Assembly: GCF_005298075.1 (NCBI RefSeq)
Contig: NZ_SZZH01000007.1
Coordinates: 1 to 64,000, forward strand
Origin: Nakamurella flava
GTDB lineage: Bacteria > Actinomycetota > Actinomycetes > Mycobacteriales > Nakamurellaceae
Direction of reading: 5' to 3'
Length of the DNA stretch: 64,000 bases
Part shown: in pieces, positions 41,962 to 51,743 of the stretch
How positions within the stretch are numbered: position 1 is the stretch's first letter
How the letters are laid out: every line of letters begins with the position of its first letter
Made by a program: the position numbers and the translations under genes
The notes under the pieces: model-generated
The model's input: the letters and a program-made list of their open reading frames with translations, nothing else
What the model was told of the DNA's origin: nothing
Databases searched by the model: none

Positions 41962-43428
41962 GTGGCGCAGGAGACCGGGCCGGGTGCGGGTGCGCCTGCG
42001 GCGCAGGACGGTTCGGGCTGGTACGCCCGGCTGATCGCGCAGGCCGGTGGTCGCCACCAGCTCCTCGTCGTCGCCCTGCTCTCGGCCACTCTTGGCTTGG
42101 CCGCCGGCTACCAGACCATCGTCGGTGCGGTCGCGCCGGAGTTGAAGCACGACCTGCGGATCGACAACGCGCAGGTCGGTCTGCTCATCACGGCGGCCAG
42201 CCTGCTGGGGGCGGCGACGACGCTCCCGTTCGGGGTGCTGGCCGACCGGACGTCCCGGATCCGGCTGCTGGCCATCTGTCTCGTGTCCTGGTCGGCCAGC
42301 GTGCTGCTGGCCGGGCTGGCCCCGTCGTTCACCGTGCTGCTCATCGCCCAACTGGCGTTGGGCGCGGGGATCGGTGCCGCCACCCCAGTGGTGGCCTCGC
42401 TCATCGGCGACATCTTCGGCAGCGGAGACCGCGGCCGCATCTACGGCTTGATCCTGACGGGCGAGTTCGTCGGTGCGTCCATCGCTCTCGTCGTCGCCGG
42501 TCAGGTCGCGGCCTGGTTCACCTGGCGGGCCTCGTTCCTCGTGCTCGTCGTCCTCGGTCCGCTGGTCGCCTGGGGGCTGCTGCGGATGGTTCCGGAACCG
42601 GCCCGCCGGCAGGACAGCGTGGCCGCCGCGGTGGAGGGCGTCCAGCACGACTCCGCGCTGACCAGCCTGGTCGCCCGCAGCGGGACCAAGCCCTATGGCG
42701 ACCAGGTGCTGCGGGAGGACCCGACGCGCTGGCCGCTGTGGACCGCGATCAAGTACGTCCTGACGATCCGCACGAACGTCCTGATGATCATCGCTTCCGC
42801 GCTGGTCTACTACTACGTCGCCGGGTTGCAGGCGTTCATCGTGGTATTCCTGCGCGGCCGCTACGACCTCGGCCAGGGCGCGGCCACGTTCCTGCTGACC
42901 TTCGTCGGCGTCGTCGTGGTCATCGGCACGCTGATCGCCGGACCGTTGTCGGACCGCCTGGTGGCCCGCGGCAAGATCTGGGCCCGCCCGGTGGTCGGCG
43001 GGCTGGCCTGCCTGTTCGCGGTGGCCTTCGCCGCGCCCGGTCTGTTGATCCCCGCGTTCCTCGTCGGGTTCCCGATCATCCTCATCGGCGGGATCGGGAT
43101 GGGCGCGGTGAACCCGCCGCTGGACGCCGGGCGGCTCGACATCATGCATTCGCGGCTGTGGGGACGGGCCGAGAGCGTCCGGACGTTCCTGCAGACCCTC
43201 GGCAAGTCGTCCGCGCCGCTGGTCTTCGGCTGGCTCTCGGTGGCCCTCAGCCCGATCGGCGCCGACCCGAACCGCGAGCAGGGCGGGGGCGCCGAGGGGC
43301 TGACCAACGCCCTCATCCTCGGGCTCGTGCTGCTGGTGATCGCCGGGTTGCTGCTGCTCGTGGTCGCCCGGCAGACCTATCCGCGGGACGTGGCCACGGC
43401 GATCGCCTCGGAGGCGGCCACCCGCTGA
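41962..43428 (+). CDS. MFS transporter (Spinster-like)
   Basis: This 488-residue protein has twelve predicted helices. Motif A (FGVLADRTSRIRLLAICL) follows helix 2, and GLILTGEFVGASIALVVAG lies in the first half. A cytoplasmic loop of about 75 residues with HDSALTSLVARSG separates the two halves. It resembles Spinster-type carriers that move lipids or organic anions; the substrate is not predictable. The GTG at 41962 has GGGGGAG five bases upstream. Confidence 0.85.
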   Translation: MAQETGPGAGAPAAQDGSGWYARLIAQAGGRHQLLVVALLSATLGLAAGYQTIVGAVAPELKHDLRIDNAQVGLLITAASLLGAATTLPFGVLADRTSRIRLLAICLVSWSASVLLAGLAPSFTVLLIAQLALGAGIGAATPVVASLIGDIFGSGDRGRIYGLILTGEFVGASIALVVAGQVAAWFTWRASFLVLVVLGPLVAWGLLRMVPEPARRQDSVAAAVEGVQHDSALTSLVARSGTKPYGDQVLREDPTRWPLWTAIKYVLTIRTNVLMIIASALVYYYVAGLQAFIVVFLRGRYDLGQGAATFLLTFVGVVVVIGTLIAGPLSDRLVARGKIWARPVVGGLACLFAVAFAAPGLLIPAFLVGFPIILIGGIGMGAVNPPLDAGRLDIMHSRLWGRAESVRTFLQTLGKSSAPLVFGWLSVALSPIGADPNREQGGGAEGLTNALILGLVLLVIAGLLLLVVARQTYPRDVATAIASEAATR

Positions 43429-43460
43429 GAGTTGACCACAAGGACAACTGTCGCAGCCGA

Positions 43461-43489
43461 ATGTCACACGACGGGGGCTTCAGTGACAT
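43461..43489. promoter_or_regulatory. ATGTCAC/GTGACAT inverted repeat
   Basis: Perfect 7-bp arms at 43461-43467 and 43483-43489 are separated by 15 bases, 33 bp after the MFS stop and 253 bp before the Old Yellow Enzyme gene. It could be an operator or a weak terminator. I see nothing else convincing in the 313 bp between these genes. Confidence 0.35.
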
Positions 43490-43741
43490 TCCGGTGGTGC
43501 TGCGGCGCTGATCGGCGGCGCTCTCCCGTGGATCGGCCGACCCCGCTCGCCGCCGCCGGCATGCGCTGTTGCGCCGTCGTTCCGCGAGACGCACGGTCTT
43601 CCATCTGTCTGTGAGCAGGCGGTTACCGGTGCGGCACCGGCCGGAAACCGCAGGTGCGCGCGGCGCTGCTGGGATACGAGTCAGTGGAATCACCGTGGCT
43701 TCCCTTGTCGCCGTCCGCTCGATCAGACCCGGGAGCTCACC

Positions 43742-44956
43742 GTGCCCAACCTGTTCACCCCGTTCACGCTGAAGGGCGTCACGGTGCGGAACCGCATCGC
43801 GATGTCGCCCATGACGATGTACCGCTCGGTCGACGGGCGGATGGACGACTACCACGTCTCCTACCTGGGGGCCCGGGCCGCCGGCGGGTTCGGCCTGATT
43901 TTCCCTGAGCAGCTGGCCATCACCCCGGACGGCCGCACCACCGTCAGTTGCGGCGGTATCTACGACGAGAGCCAGCTCGAGGGTCTGGCCCGGGTGTGCT
44001 CGCTGATCACTGAGCTGGGGGGCGTCCCGGCGATCCAGCTCGGACACACCGGCCGCAAGGGCAGTGTCGTCACTCCCTGGGAGGGCGGGTACATGTTGCC
44101 GCCGGAGCATCCGAACGGCTGGCAGACCGTGGCGCCGTCGGCCATCGCCTACGGCGGCGACCTGCCGTACACGCCGAAGGAACTCACCGTCGAGGAGATT
44201 CACGAGCTTTACGCGGCGTACGCGCAGTCCGCTCGGTGGGCCGCCGAAGTCGGCTTCAAGTGGCTGGAGATGCACTACGCGCACGGTTATCTCGGAGCCG
44301 AGTTCTTCTCGCCGCTGGCCAACCAGCGCACCGATGAATACGGCGGGTCGTTGGAGAACCGCACCCGCTTCCACCTAGAGGCGCTGGACGCCGTCCGCGA
44401 GGTCTGGCCGGAGGAATACCCGCTCACCATGCGTCTCGGGTCGGACGACCTGCACCCGGACGGAGCCCGGTTCGACGACGCGGTGGTGGCGATCGGCTGG
44501 ATGAAGGAACACGGTCTGGACCTGGCCGACCTGAGTCTGGGTTTCAACACGGATGCGATGCAGTCGAATCCGTTCAACGACCCGGGTTTCATGGTCGAGC
44601 GGGCCAACCGGGTGCGCCGCGAGGTCGGCATCCCCGTCGCGGCCAGCTGGAACCTGGGGCGCCCGGAGGCGGCCGACTCCGTCATCAAGGACGAGCTGAT
44701 CGACATGGTGTTCCTCGGCCGTCCGGCGCTGGCCAATCCGCACTGGCCGGTGTGGACGGCCCGAGAGCTGGGCTACGACAATCCGTTCGCACTGGTGCCG
44801 GAGGACTGGGGCTGGTGGCTCCGCAACTTCCGCGGGCACCAGCCGTCGATCGGATTGCCGGAGCCCACCGAGTCCGTGGTGGCCGCGGCGGCGACCACGA
44901 ACGAGACTCGGGGTGTCCGGGTCGACTCCGATGCCGGGGTGTCCGAGGCCGCCTGA
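43742..44956 (+). CDS. NADH:flavin oxidoreductase, Old Yellow Enzyme family
   Basis: This 404-residue TIM-barrel flavoprotein begins NLFTPFTLKGVTVRNRIAMSPMTMY, the OYE FMN-binding start. It has IQLGHTGRKGSV, then WLEMHYAHGYLGAEFFSPLANQRTDEYGGSLENR, the diagnostic HGYL and EYGGS motifs, and the barrel end DMVFLGRPALANPHWP. It is expected to reduce activated C=C bonds with NAD(P)H. The GTG at 43742 follows GGGAG. It stands alone and ends in a strong hairpin. Confidence 0.92.
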   Translation: MPNLFTPFTLKGVTVRNRIAMSPMTMYRSVDGRMDDYHVSYLGARAAGGFGLIFPEQLAITPDGRTTVSCGGIYDESQLEGLARVCSLITELGGVPAIQLGHTGRKGSVVTPWEGGYMLPPEHPNGWQTVAPSAIAYGGDLPYTPKELTVEEIHELYAAYAQSARWAAEVGFKWLEMHYAHGYLGAEFFSPLANQRTDEYGGSLENRTRFHLEALDAVREVWPEEYPLTMRLGSDDLHPDGARFDDAVVAIGWMKEHGLDLADLSLGFNTDAMQSNPFNDPGFMVERANRVRREVGIPVAASWNLGRPEAADSVIKDELIDMVFLGRPALANPHWPVWTARELGYDNPFALVPEDWGWWLRNFRGHQPSIGLPEPTESVVAAAATTNETRGVRVDSDAGVSEAA

Positions 44957-44980
44957 GGGTGGGTTCGGCGATGGGGAAAA

Positions 44981-45014
44981 CCGGTGCCACCCGACCCCCA
45001 CCGGGTGGCACCGG
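44981..45014 (+). terminator. Terminator of the Old Yellow Enzyme gene
   Basis: CCGGTGCCACCCG (44981-44993) pairs perfectly with CGGGTGGCACCGG (45002-45014), eight-base loop, 25 bp after the stop. The rest of the 280 bp before the tRNA terminator shows no gene. Confidence 0.8.
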
Positions 45015-45188
45015 GTGCATCTGGAAGCGTTCGTCCTCGGATAGCGATCATCAGTGGAACTCTCGCCCAGGCCGCCGGGATCAGCGGCCCCCGCCACGGG
45101 CTGACCCCGCTGCTGCAGACCGATCCGGTGGCGTTCGGCCTCGCCGCGCCGGTCCCGTAGGCAGCACGGACGACCCCCGGGAACGACA

Positions 45189-45218
45189 AAGCCCCACTCA
45201 CCGTCGCGAGTGGGGCTT
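45189..45218 (-). terminator. Terminator of the tRNA-Ser/tRNA-Arg transcript
   Basis: AAGCCCCACTC (45189-45199) pairs perfectly with GAGTGGGGCTT (45208-45218). It lies 22 bp downstream of tRNA-Arg on the minus strand and is followed by TTTG in that direction. Confidence 0.8.
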
Positions 45219-45239
45219 GATCGTCTGTCTCAACCAGAG

Positions 45240-45312
45240 TGCGCCCGGAGGGATTCGAACCCCCAACCTTCTGATCCGTAGTCAGATGCTCTATCCGTTG
45301 AGCTACGGGCGC
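45240..45312 (-). tRNA. tRNA-Arg (ACG)
   Basis: A 73-base tRNA without encoded CCA. On the minus strand the acceptor is GCGCCCG with CGGGCGC, the D-arm is GCTCAACGGATAGAGC, and the anticodon loop CTACGGA gives ACG (Arg, CGU/CGC after inosine editing). The T-arm contains GGTTCGAATCC. It is probably processed from the same transcript as the upstream tRNA-Ser. Confidence 0.96.
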
Positions 45313-45369
45313 ATGTTCATTTGGTCAGGCACGCGGGGCGCCTGGGTGGTGCTGTCCTACCTTACTGCG

Positions 45370-45457
45370 CGGAAGCGGAGGGATTTGAACCCTCGGTGCC
45401 CTTGACGAGCACAACACATTAGCAGTGTGTCCCATTCGGCCGCTCTGGCACGCTTCC
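45370..45457 (-). tRNA. tRNA-Ser (GCU)
   Basis: A class II tRNA of 88 bases without encoded CCA. The acceptor is GGAAGCG with CGCTTCC, the anticodon loop CTGCTAA gives GCT (Ser, AGC/AGU), and a long variable arm and T-arm GGTTCAAATCC follow. It lies 57 bp upstream of tRNA-Arg on the same strand. Confidence 0.96.
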
Positions 45458-45489
45458 GGAGGCCGCCTTGCGGTGGCCACCGGCGGATA

Positions 45490-45519
45490 ACAGTACCTGG
45501 CTGGTCCGCCGATTCCCAA
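45490..45519 (-). promoter_or_regulatory. Candidate promoter of the tRNA pair
   Basis: Read on the minus strand, TTGGGA (45519-45514) and TACTGT (45495-45490) are 18 bp apart, a good match to actinobacterial housekeeping promoters (TTGnnn, TAnnnT). It is 33 bp upstream of tRNA-Ser. Confidence 0.5.
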
Positions 45520-45538
45520 ACCGGCTCATTCGTGCAGG

Positions 45539-46051
45539 TCAGGGCCCCGCGAGCGCCGTCGACGGCGCCGAAACGACCCCTATCGACGGGGTGTCGTCCA
45601 CCATCGCTACCGCTCGACGGCCGGTCAACCACCACCGCAACAGGACGAATCGACCGGTCCCGACGGTGCCGTTGACGGCCAGTAGCAGGGCGGTACCCAG
45701 CAGGCCGGACGGATTGCCGGCGACGGCCAGGACGGCCGAACTCAGCAGGAGGGCGGCGAGGGAACTGGCCAGGTTGACCAGGTGGTCCCGTTCGCTGCCC
45801 GAGTGGTCCAGGCGGAAGGTGAACCGGTGGTGGGCAACGCCGGCGATCACCGTCGCGACCGACCACGACAACACGTTGGCGACCTGCGCGCCGACGCAGT
45901 CGGCGACGAAGGCGTAGAGGGCCAACTGGAGGACCGTCGCGCCGCCACCGACGGCCGCGAACCGGGCGGCCTGCCCGGCCAGCGCGCGCACCCGCGTCGA
46001 CGGCCGCCAGCGGAGCCGCGACGACCGAGCGGCCGGGGGTGATGCGTTCAT
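45539..46051 (-). CDS. GtrA-family membrane protein
   Basis: This 170-residue protein has four predicted helices and GtrA features: ARFAAVGGGATVLQLALYAF at the first helix, ANVLSWSVATVIAGVAHHRFTF around the second, and a closing FVLLRWWL. GtrA proteins help polyprenyl-linked sugars cross or anchor at the membrane during cell-wall polysaccharide synthesis. No glycosyltransferase is adjacent. It is divergent from the small membrane protein gene at 46258. Confidence 0.75.
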   Translation of the reverse strand: MNASPPAARSSRLRWRPSTRVRALAGQAARFAAVGGGATVLQLALYAFVADCVGAQVANVLSWSVATVIAGVAHHRFTFRLDHSGSERDHLVNLASSLAALLLSSAVLAVAGNPSGLLGTALLLAVNGTVGTGRFVLLRWWLTGRRAVAMVDDTPSIGVVSAPSTALAGP

Positions 46052-46092
46052 GGTCCGACAGTCCCCCGTTTGGCTGGTGGCACACTGAGCCG

Positions 46093-46140
46093 AACCTTTT
46101 CGTTCGCTGTGCGAAAGGTTGAGCGTCGCGGGACGTCCCG
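46093..46140. promoter_or_regulatory. Two inverted repeats in a divergent intergenic region
   Basis: AACCTTT...AAAGGTT arms with a TCG/CGA extension span 46093-46120. The perfect palindrome CGGGACGTCCCG follows at 46129-46140. They lie upstream of the GtrA-like gene in the 206-bp gap between divergent genes and may be operators. No other feature is seen there. Confidence 0.35.
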
Positions 46141-46257
46141 TTGTTCCCGTCGCCGATGAGATGACGGAGCGAAGCCCGGGATCGCATGCCCAGCTGACCT
46201 GGGTGAATCGTCGGGTCCACGGGCATCGCCCCGGGTGCCCCGGGGTAGAAGGACGCT

Positions 46258-46737
46258 GTGAGACTGCCGGGCCGCATCGTCTTCCCCTCGTTGGGACTCG
46301 CGGTGTTCACAGTGACCGCCGTCGCCTTCGCCTTCATGAATCCGCTGAGCGCGGCGCAGCGAGCTGGGGTGCTGGTCGTATTGACTCTGGCCCTGCTCTG
46401 GCTGATGGCGCTGCTGGGGAGCTTGCGGCGAACCCCGGAAGGCCAGGACCGGCTTCGTGCCGTGCCGCCGCTGGCCCTGGACCTGCTGCCGTCGCTCGCC
46501 GTGGTCCCCGTCGCGGTGGTCATCGACGAGATGGGTTCCCGTCACAGCGAAGCCGCCTGGTTCGCCGGACTCATCGCCGGGGCGGTGCTGTCGGTCCCGT
46601 TCTCGCTGACCATCCGATGGTTCTGGTGGGAACGTCAGCGCCGTCAGGCGGATCGCCGGCACGCCTTGCCGAAGCCGCTGACTCCCGAACGCGACAGACC
46701 GGCCGGCGGGGCCGAGCTCGACGGCCCCGCGCAATGA
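46258..46737 (+). CDS. Small membrane protein, unknown
   Basis: This 159-residue protein has four hydrophobic segments (IVFPSLGLAVFTVTAVAFAFM; VLVVLTLALLWLMALLG; LLPSLAVVPVAVVIDEMG; FAGLIAGAVLSVPFSLTIRWFWW) and a hydrophilic C-terminal tail. I recognise no family. The GTG start at 46258 is preceded by an AGAAGGA SD. Its stop is 16 bp from that of the convergent aldo/keto reductase gene. Confidence 0.6.
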   Translation: MRLPGRIVFPSLGLAVFTVTAVAFAFMNPLSAAQRAGVLVVLTLALLWLMALLGSLRRTPEGQDRLRAVPPLALDLLPSLAVVPVAVVIDEMGSRHSEAAWFAGLIAGAVLSVPFSLTIRWFWWERQRRQADRRHALPKPLTPERDRPAGGAELDGPAQ

Positions 46738-46753
46738 AGACCGGGTCGGACGG

Positions 46754-48300
<1,547 letters not shown>

Positions 48301-48329
<29 letters not shown>

Positions 48330-49095
48330 CGAGCTGCGACCCGGTGATGGAGGCACTGGCCGGGCCACAGAGGAACAGCGCGGCCTGCGCGACCTCATCG
48401 GGTTCGATGAGGCGCTTGACCGGCGACGACGTCAGGATGACCTTTTCCAGGACCTCGTCCTCGGGCATTTTGTGCGCCGCGGCCTGGTCGGCGAGCTGCT
48501 TCTCGACCAGCGGCGTGCGGACGTAACCCGGGTTGATGCAGTTGCTGGTCACGCCGTGCGCAGCGCCCTCCAGGGCGATGACCTTGGACATGCCCTCCAG
48601 GCCGTGCTTGGCCGTCACGTAGGCGACCTTGTAAGGGCTGGCCCGGCGGCCGTGCGCGGACGAGATGTTGATGATGCGGCCCCAGCCGCGCTCGTACATC
48701 GTGGGCAGCACGGCCCGGCTGAGGACGAACGGCGCGGTCACCATCAGTCGCTGGATCAGTTCGAACTGCTCGACCGGGAACTCGTGCACGGGCTGGACGT
48801 GCTGGATGCCGGCGTTGTTGACCAGGATGTCGACCATCGGGGCGACCTCGGCGATGGCGTGCGCGATGCCCGCGGTGTCCGACAGGTCGGCGACCACGGC
48901 GGTCGCGCCGATCTCGATGGCCTCGGCGGCCACCGCGTCCGCGTTGCGATCGACCAGGACGACCGAGGCCCCGGCCGCGATGAACCCGCGGGCGATGGCC
49001 CGGCCGATGCCGCTGGCTGCACCGGTGACCAGGGCGGTCCGCCCGGCGAGCGGCTGGGCGGCGGTGGGCGCGGACTGGACGGCGTCGTCGGTCAT
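48301..49095 (-). CDS. 3-hydroxybutyrate dehydrogenase (SDR)
   Basis: This 264-residue short-chain dehydrogenase has the cofactor motif TGAASGIGRAIA, NNAGIQHVQPVHEFP (the IQHV/P pattern characteristic of 3-hydroxybutyrate dehydrogenases), the Ser region NISSAHGRRASPYKVAYVTAKHG with catalytic Tyr and Lys, and NCINPGYVRTPLVEKQ. It should interconvert D-3-hydroxybutyrate and acetoacetate with NAD+, in use of polyhydroxybutyrate or ketone bodies. The start is the ATG at 49095. Confidence 0.88.
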
Positions 49096-49221
49096 ACCGG
49101 ACAGCCTAGGAGCGCGGACGAACGGGCTGGCAGGGGGGTCAGAGAAAGAATGCCGACGCATACGAATACGCCGCCGTGCCGCATTCCCCCCGGCGCCCGA
49201 AGCAAACCCCGCGGACATAAT

Positions 49222-49242
49222 TGCGTCGATATATCGAACGCA
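49222..49242. promoter_or_regulatory. AT-rich palindrome upstream of the mannitol genes
   Basis: TCGATATATCGA (49226-49237) is a perfect 12-bp palindrome, extended to TGCG.../...CGCA with one bulged base. It sits in the only AT-rich island of the 417-bp gap before mtlA and is a candidate operator for mannitol control. No mannitol regulator gene is in the window. Confidence 0.4.
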
Positions 49243-49512
49243 GCCAGGAATAAGTTCGTGGCGCGATCAAATCGTTACGCTTCCATCCCGTCTGACGGGC
49301 CTTCTCCGGTTGCGGCGGTTGCCGGCCGGTCTACTGTGACGACCATCGCCAGGGCCGAGAGTCGGCCTGGGTGAGCAGCTGTCCAGGTGGACGACGGTGC
49401 AGCGCCGCCCGCCCCGGGAGATGGCCGCCGGCCATTTTCCGTCGATTCCGGTTCGCAGCCGGCAGCCGGCGAGACCCCCGCGGTTCGAGGCTTTCCGGCG
49501 GGAGGGTTCGCC

Positions 49513-51096
49513 ATGGCCACAACGACGCAAACCGGTACCACCAGCAGTAGCGGTGGCGCTCGAGTTGCGGTGCAGAAGTTCGGGACGTTCCTGTCCGGGA
49601 TGATCATGCCGAATATCGGTGCGTTCATCGCGTGGGGTTTGATCACGGCCCTGTTCATCGAGAAGGGCTGGTTGCCGGTCGACAAGATCGGTGGGTGGGG
49701 TGACTACGCCGACGGCGGTCTGGTCGGCCCGATGGTGCGGTTCCTGTTGCCGATCCTGATCGCGGTGCAGGGTGGCCGGATGATCTATGGCACCCGGGGT
49801 GCGGTGGTCGGCGGTATCGCGACGATGGGCGCGATCATGGCCACGACGCAGCCGATGTTCCTGGGGGCGATGATCTTCGGTCCGTTGGCGGCGTGGTTGA
49901 TGAAGAAGGTCGACGCGCTGTGGGACGGCAAGATCAAGCCGGGTTTTGAGATGTTGGTGAACAACTTCTCGGCCGGCATCCTGGGCGCTGGTTTGGCCGT
50001 GTTCGGGTTGTACGTCTTCGGGCCGATCGTGGATGGGATCTCGAACGCGTTCGGTAACGGCGTGAACTGGTTGATCGAGCACAGTGTGCTGCCGTTGGCC
50101 AGTGTGATCATCGAGCCGGCCAAGGTGCTGTTCCTGAACAACGCGATCAACCACGGGGTGTTGACGCCGCTGGGTATCCAGCAGTCCACCGAGCAGGGCA
50201 AGTCCATCCTGTTCCTGTTGGAGGCCAACCCCGGTCCGGGTGCGGGCCTACTGCTCGCGTTCTGTGTGTTCGGCGTGGGCATGGCCCGCAGCACGGCCCC
50301 GGCGGCGTTCATCATCCAGTTCTTCGGCGGTATCCACGAGATCTATTTCCCGTACGTGCTGATGAAGCCGGTCCTGATCCTGGCCACGATCGCCGGTGGC
50401 ATGGTCGGCATCCTGACCCTGGTGATCTTCAACGCGGGTCTGGTGGGTCCGGCGGCGCCGGGATCGATCATCGCGGTCATGTTGGCGACCCCGGGTGGCA
50501 GTTTCGTCGGGGTCATCTTGTCGGTGGTGTTGTCGGCCGCGACGTCGTTCATCATCGCGTCGGTCATCCTGCGGGGCAGTCGCCGCAGCATGCTCGCGGC
50601 GGAGGAGGCCGAGGGCGGTGGGTTGGCCGCGGCCACCTCGCAGATGGAGGCCATGAAGGGCAAGAAGTCGTCGGTGTCGGGGGTGCTGAACCGGGAGGCT
50701 CTGGACGAGGCGTCGGCGTCGGGGATGACGCCCGCGCAGATGGACGCGGCCGATGGGATGCACCGCACCGGGGGTGGCACGAGTGTGGCGGCCCGGCCGA
50801 TCAGCAAGATCGTGTTCGCCTGTGATGCCGGGATGGGCTCGAGTGCGATGGGCGCGTCGGTGTTGCGGAACAAGATCAAGAAGGCCGGTTTCGGTGATGT
50901 CAGCGTGACCAATGTGGCGATCGCGAACCTGACCGATGACATCGATCTGATCGTCACCCAGGAGACCTTGACCCCGCGGGCCAAAGGCATGGCGCCCAGC
51001 GCCGAACACGTCTCGGTCAGCAACTTCATGAACAGCCCGCGGTACGACGAGATCGTCTCGCACCTACGGGAGACGAACGGAAACCCCTCGACCTGA
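49513..51096 (+). CDS. mtlA: PTS mannitol-specific transporter, EIICB
   Basis: This 527-residue mannitol PTS permease has a membrane EIIC domain (residues about 20-350) with VQKFGTFLSGMIMPNIGAFIAWG, FGGIHEIYFPYVLMKP and NNAINHGVLTPLG. A linker follows, then a cytoplasmic EIIB domain whose phosphorylated Cys is Cys437 in IVFACDAGMGSSAMG. The EIIA domain is encoded separately. It imports mannitol and phosphorylates it to mannitol 1-phosphate. The ATG at 49513 has GGGAGGG upstream. The gene uses more GGT, GTG and TTG codons than its neighbours. Confidence 0.95.
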   Translation: MATTTQTGTTSSSGGARVAVQKFGTFLSGMIMPNIGAFIAWGLITALFIEKGWLPVDKIGGWGDYADGGLVGPMVRFLLPILIAVQGGRMIYGTRGAVVGGIATMGAIMATTQPMFLGAMIFGPLAAWLMKKVDALWDGKIKPGFEMLVNNFSAGILGAGLAVFGLYVFGPIVDGISNAFGNGVNWLIEHSVLPLASVIIEPAKVLFLNNAINHGVLTPLGIQQSTEQGKSILFLLEANPGPGAGLLLAFCVFGVGMARSTAPAAFIIQFFGGIHEIYFPYVLMKPVLILATIAGGMVGILTLVIFNAGLVGPAAPGSIIAVMLATPGGSFVGVILSVVLSAATSFIIASVILRGSRRSMLAAEEAEGGGLAAATSQMEAMKGKKSSVSGVLNREALDEASASGMTPAQMDAADGMHRTGGGTSVAARPISKIVFACDAGMGSSAMGASVLRNKIKKAGFGDVSVTNVAIANLTDDIDLIVTQETLTPRAKGMAPSAEHVSVSNFMNSPRYDEIVSHLRETNGNPST

Positions 51097-51122
51097 CGGG
51101 TTCACCAGCCGTCGCCGAGAGA

Positions 51123-51150
51123 GGGGGAGCGCCCATGGCGCTCCCCCTTT
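51123..51150 (+). terminator. Strong hairpin between mtlA and mtlF
   Basis: GGGGGAGCGC (51123-51132) pairs perfectly with GCGCTCCCCC (51138-51147), loop CCATG, followed by TTT. It is a textbook intrinsic terminator 27 bp after mtlA, so mtlF may be reduced by partial termination or read from its own promoter within 51151-51300. Confidence 0.8.
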
Positions 51151-51300
51151 CCGGCATGGACCCGCCGTCGGGTAGCGCGGCCGCCGGTCTTCTCCGGTCG
51201 CCCGGCGGGACCGCCGATCCGCTGCGAGACTGACCGAGACCCATGATGTCCCAGTGAATGTGACTGCGTTTGGACCGAGAAGAAGGGAACCCACCACGTC

Positions 51301-51738
51301 ATGAGTGACATTTTGAGCCCCGCCCAGATCAAGGTTCCGGGGACGGCGACGTCGAAGGACGAGGCGATCCGGGAGGCCGGTCAGATCCTGGTCGATGCTG
51401 GTGCGGTGAGTCCGGCGTACATCGATGCGATGTTCGAGCGGGAGCGGTCGGTGTCGACGTACATGGGGAATTTCCTGGCCATTCCGCACGGGACGAACGA
51501 GGCCAAGGAGGAAATCAGCAAGTCGGCGTTGTCGGTGGTCAAGTACGACCCGCCGATCGACTGGGACGGCAATGAGGTGCGGTTCGCGGTGGGGATCGCC
51601 GGTTATGAGGGTGGGCATCTGGAGATCCTGTCCAAGATCGCGATCATCTTCAGTGATGAGGATGAGGTCGCCAAGTTGGTGCAGGCGCAGTCGTCGCAGG
51701 AGTTGTACGGGATGCTCGACTCGGTCAACGAGGACTGA
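51301..51738 (+). CDS. mtlF: PTS mannitol-specific EIIA component
   Basis: This 145-residue EIIA domain of the mannitol/fructose type has the active-site His63 in NFLAIPHGTNEAK. HPr phosphorylates it, and it passes phosphate to Cys437 of MtlA. The length is standard for a free EIIA. The nearest SD-like AAGGG is about 13 bases from the ATG, rather far. A terminator lies upstream, and mtlD follows after 5 bp. Confidence 0.95.
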   Translation: MSDILSPAQIKVPGTATSKDEAIREAGQILVDAGAVSPAYIDAMFERERSVSTYMGNFLAIPHGTNEAKEEISKSALSVVKYDPPIDWDGNEVRFAVGIAGYEGGHLEILSKIAIIFSDEDEVAKLVQAQSSQELYGMLDSVNED

Positions 51739-51743
51739 GCGGG

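Noticed and set aside
49387-49512. N-terminal extension of MtlA from an upstream ATG-like start
   Set aside because: The extra 42 codons are Arg/Pro-rich and lack an SD, whereas GGGAGGG precedes the ATG at 49513.
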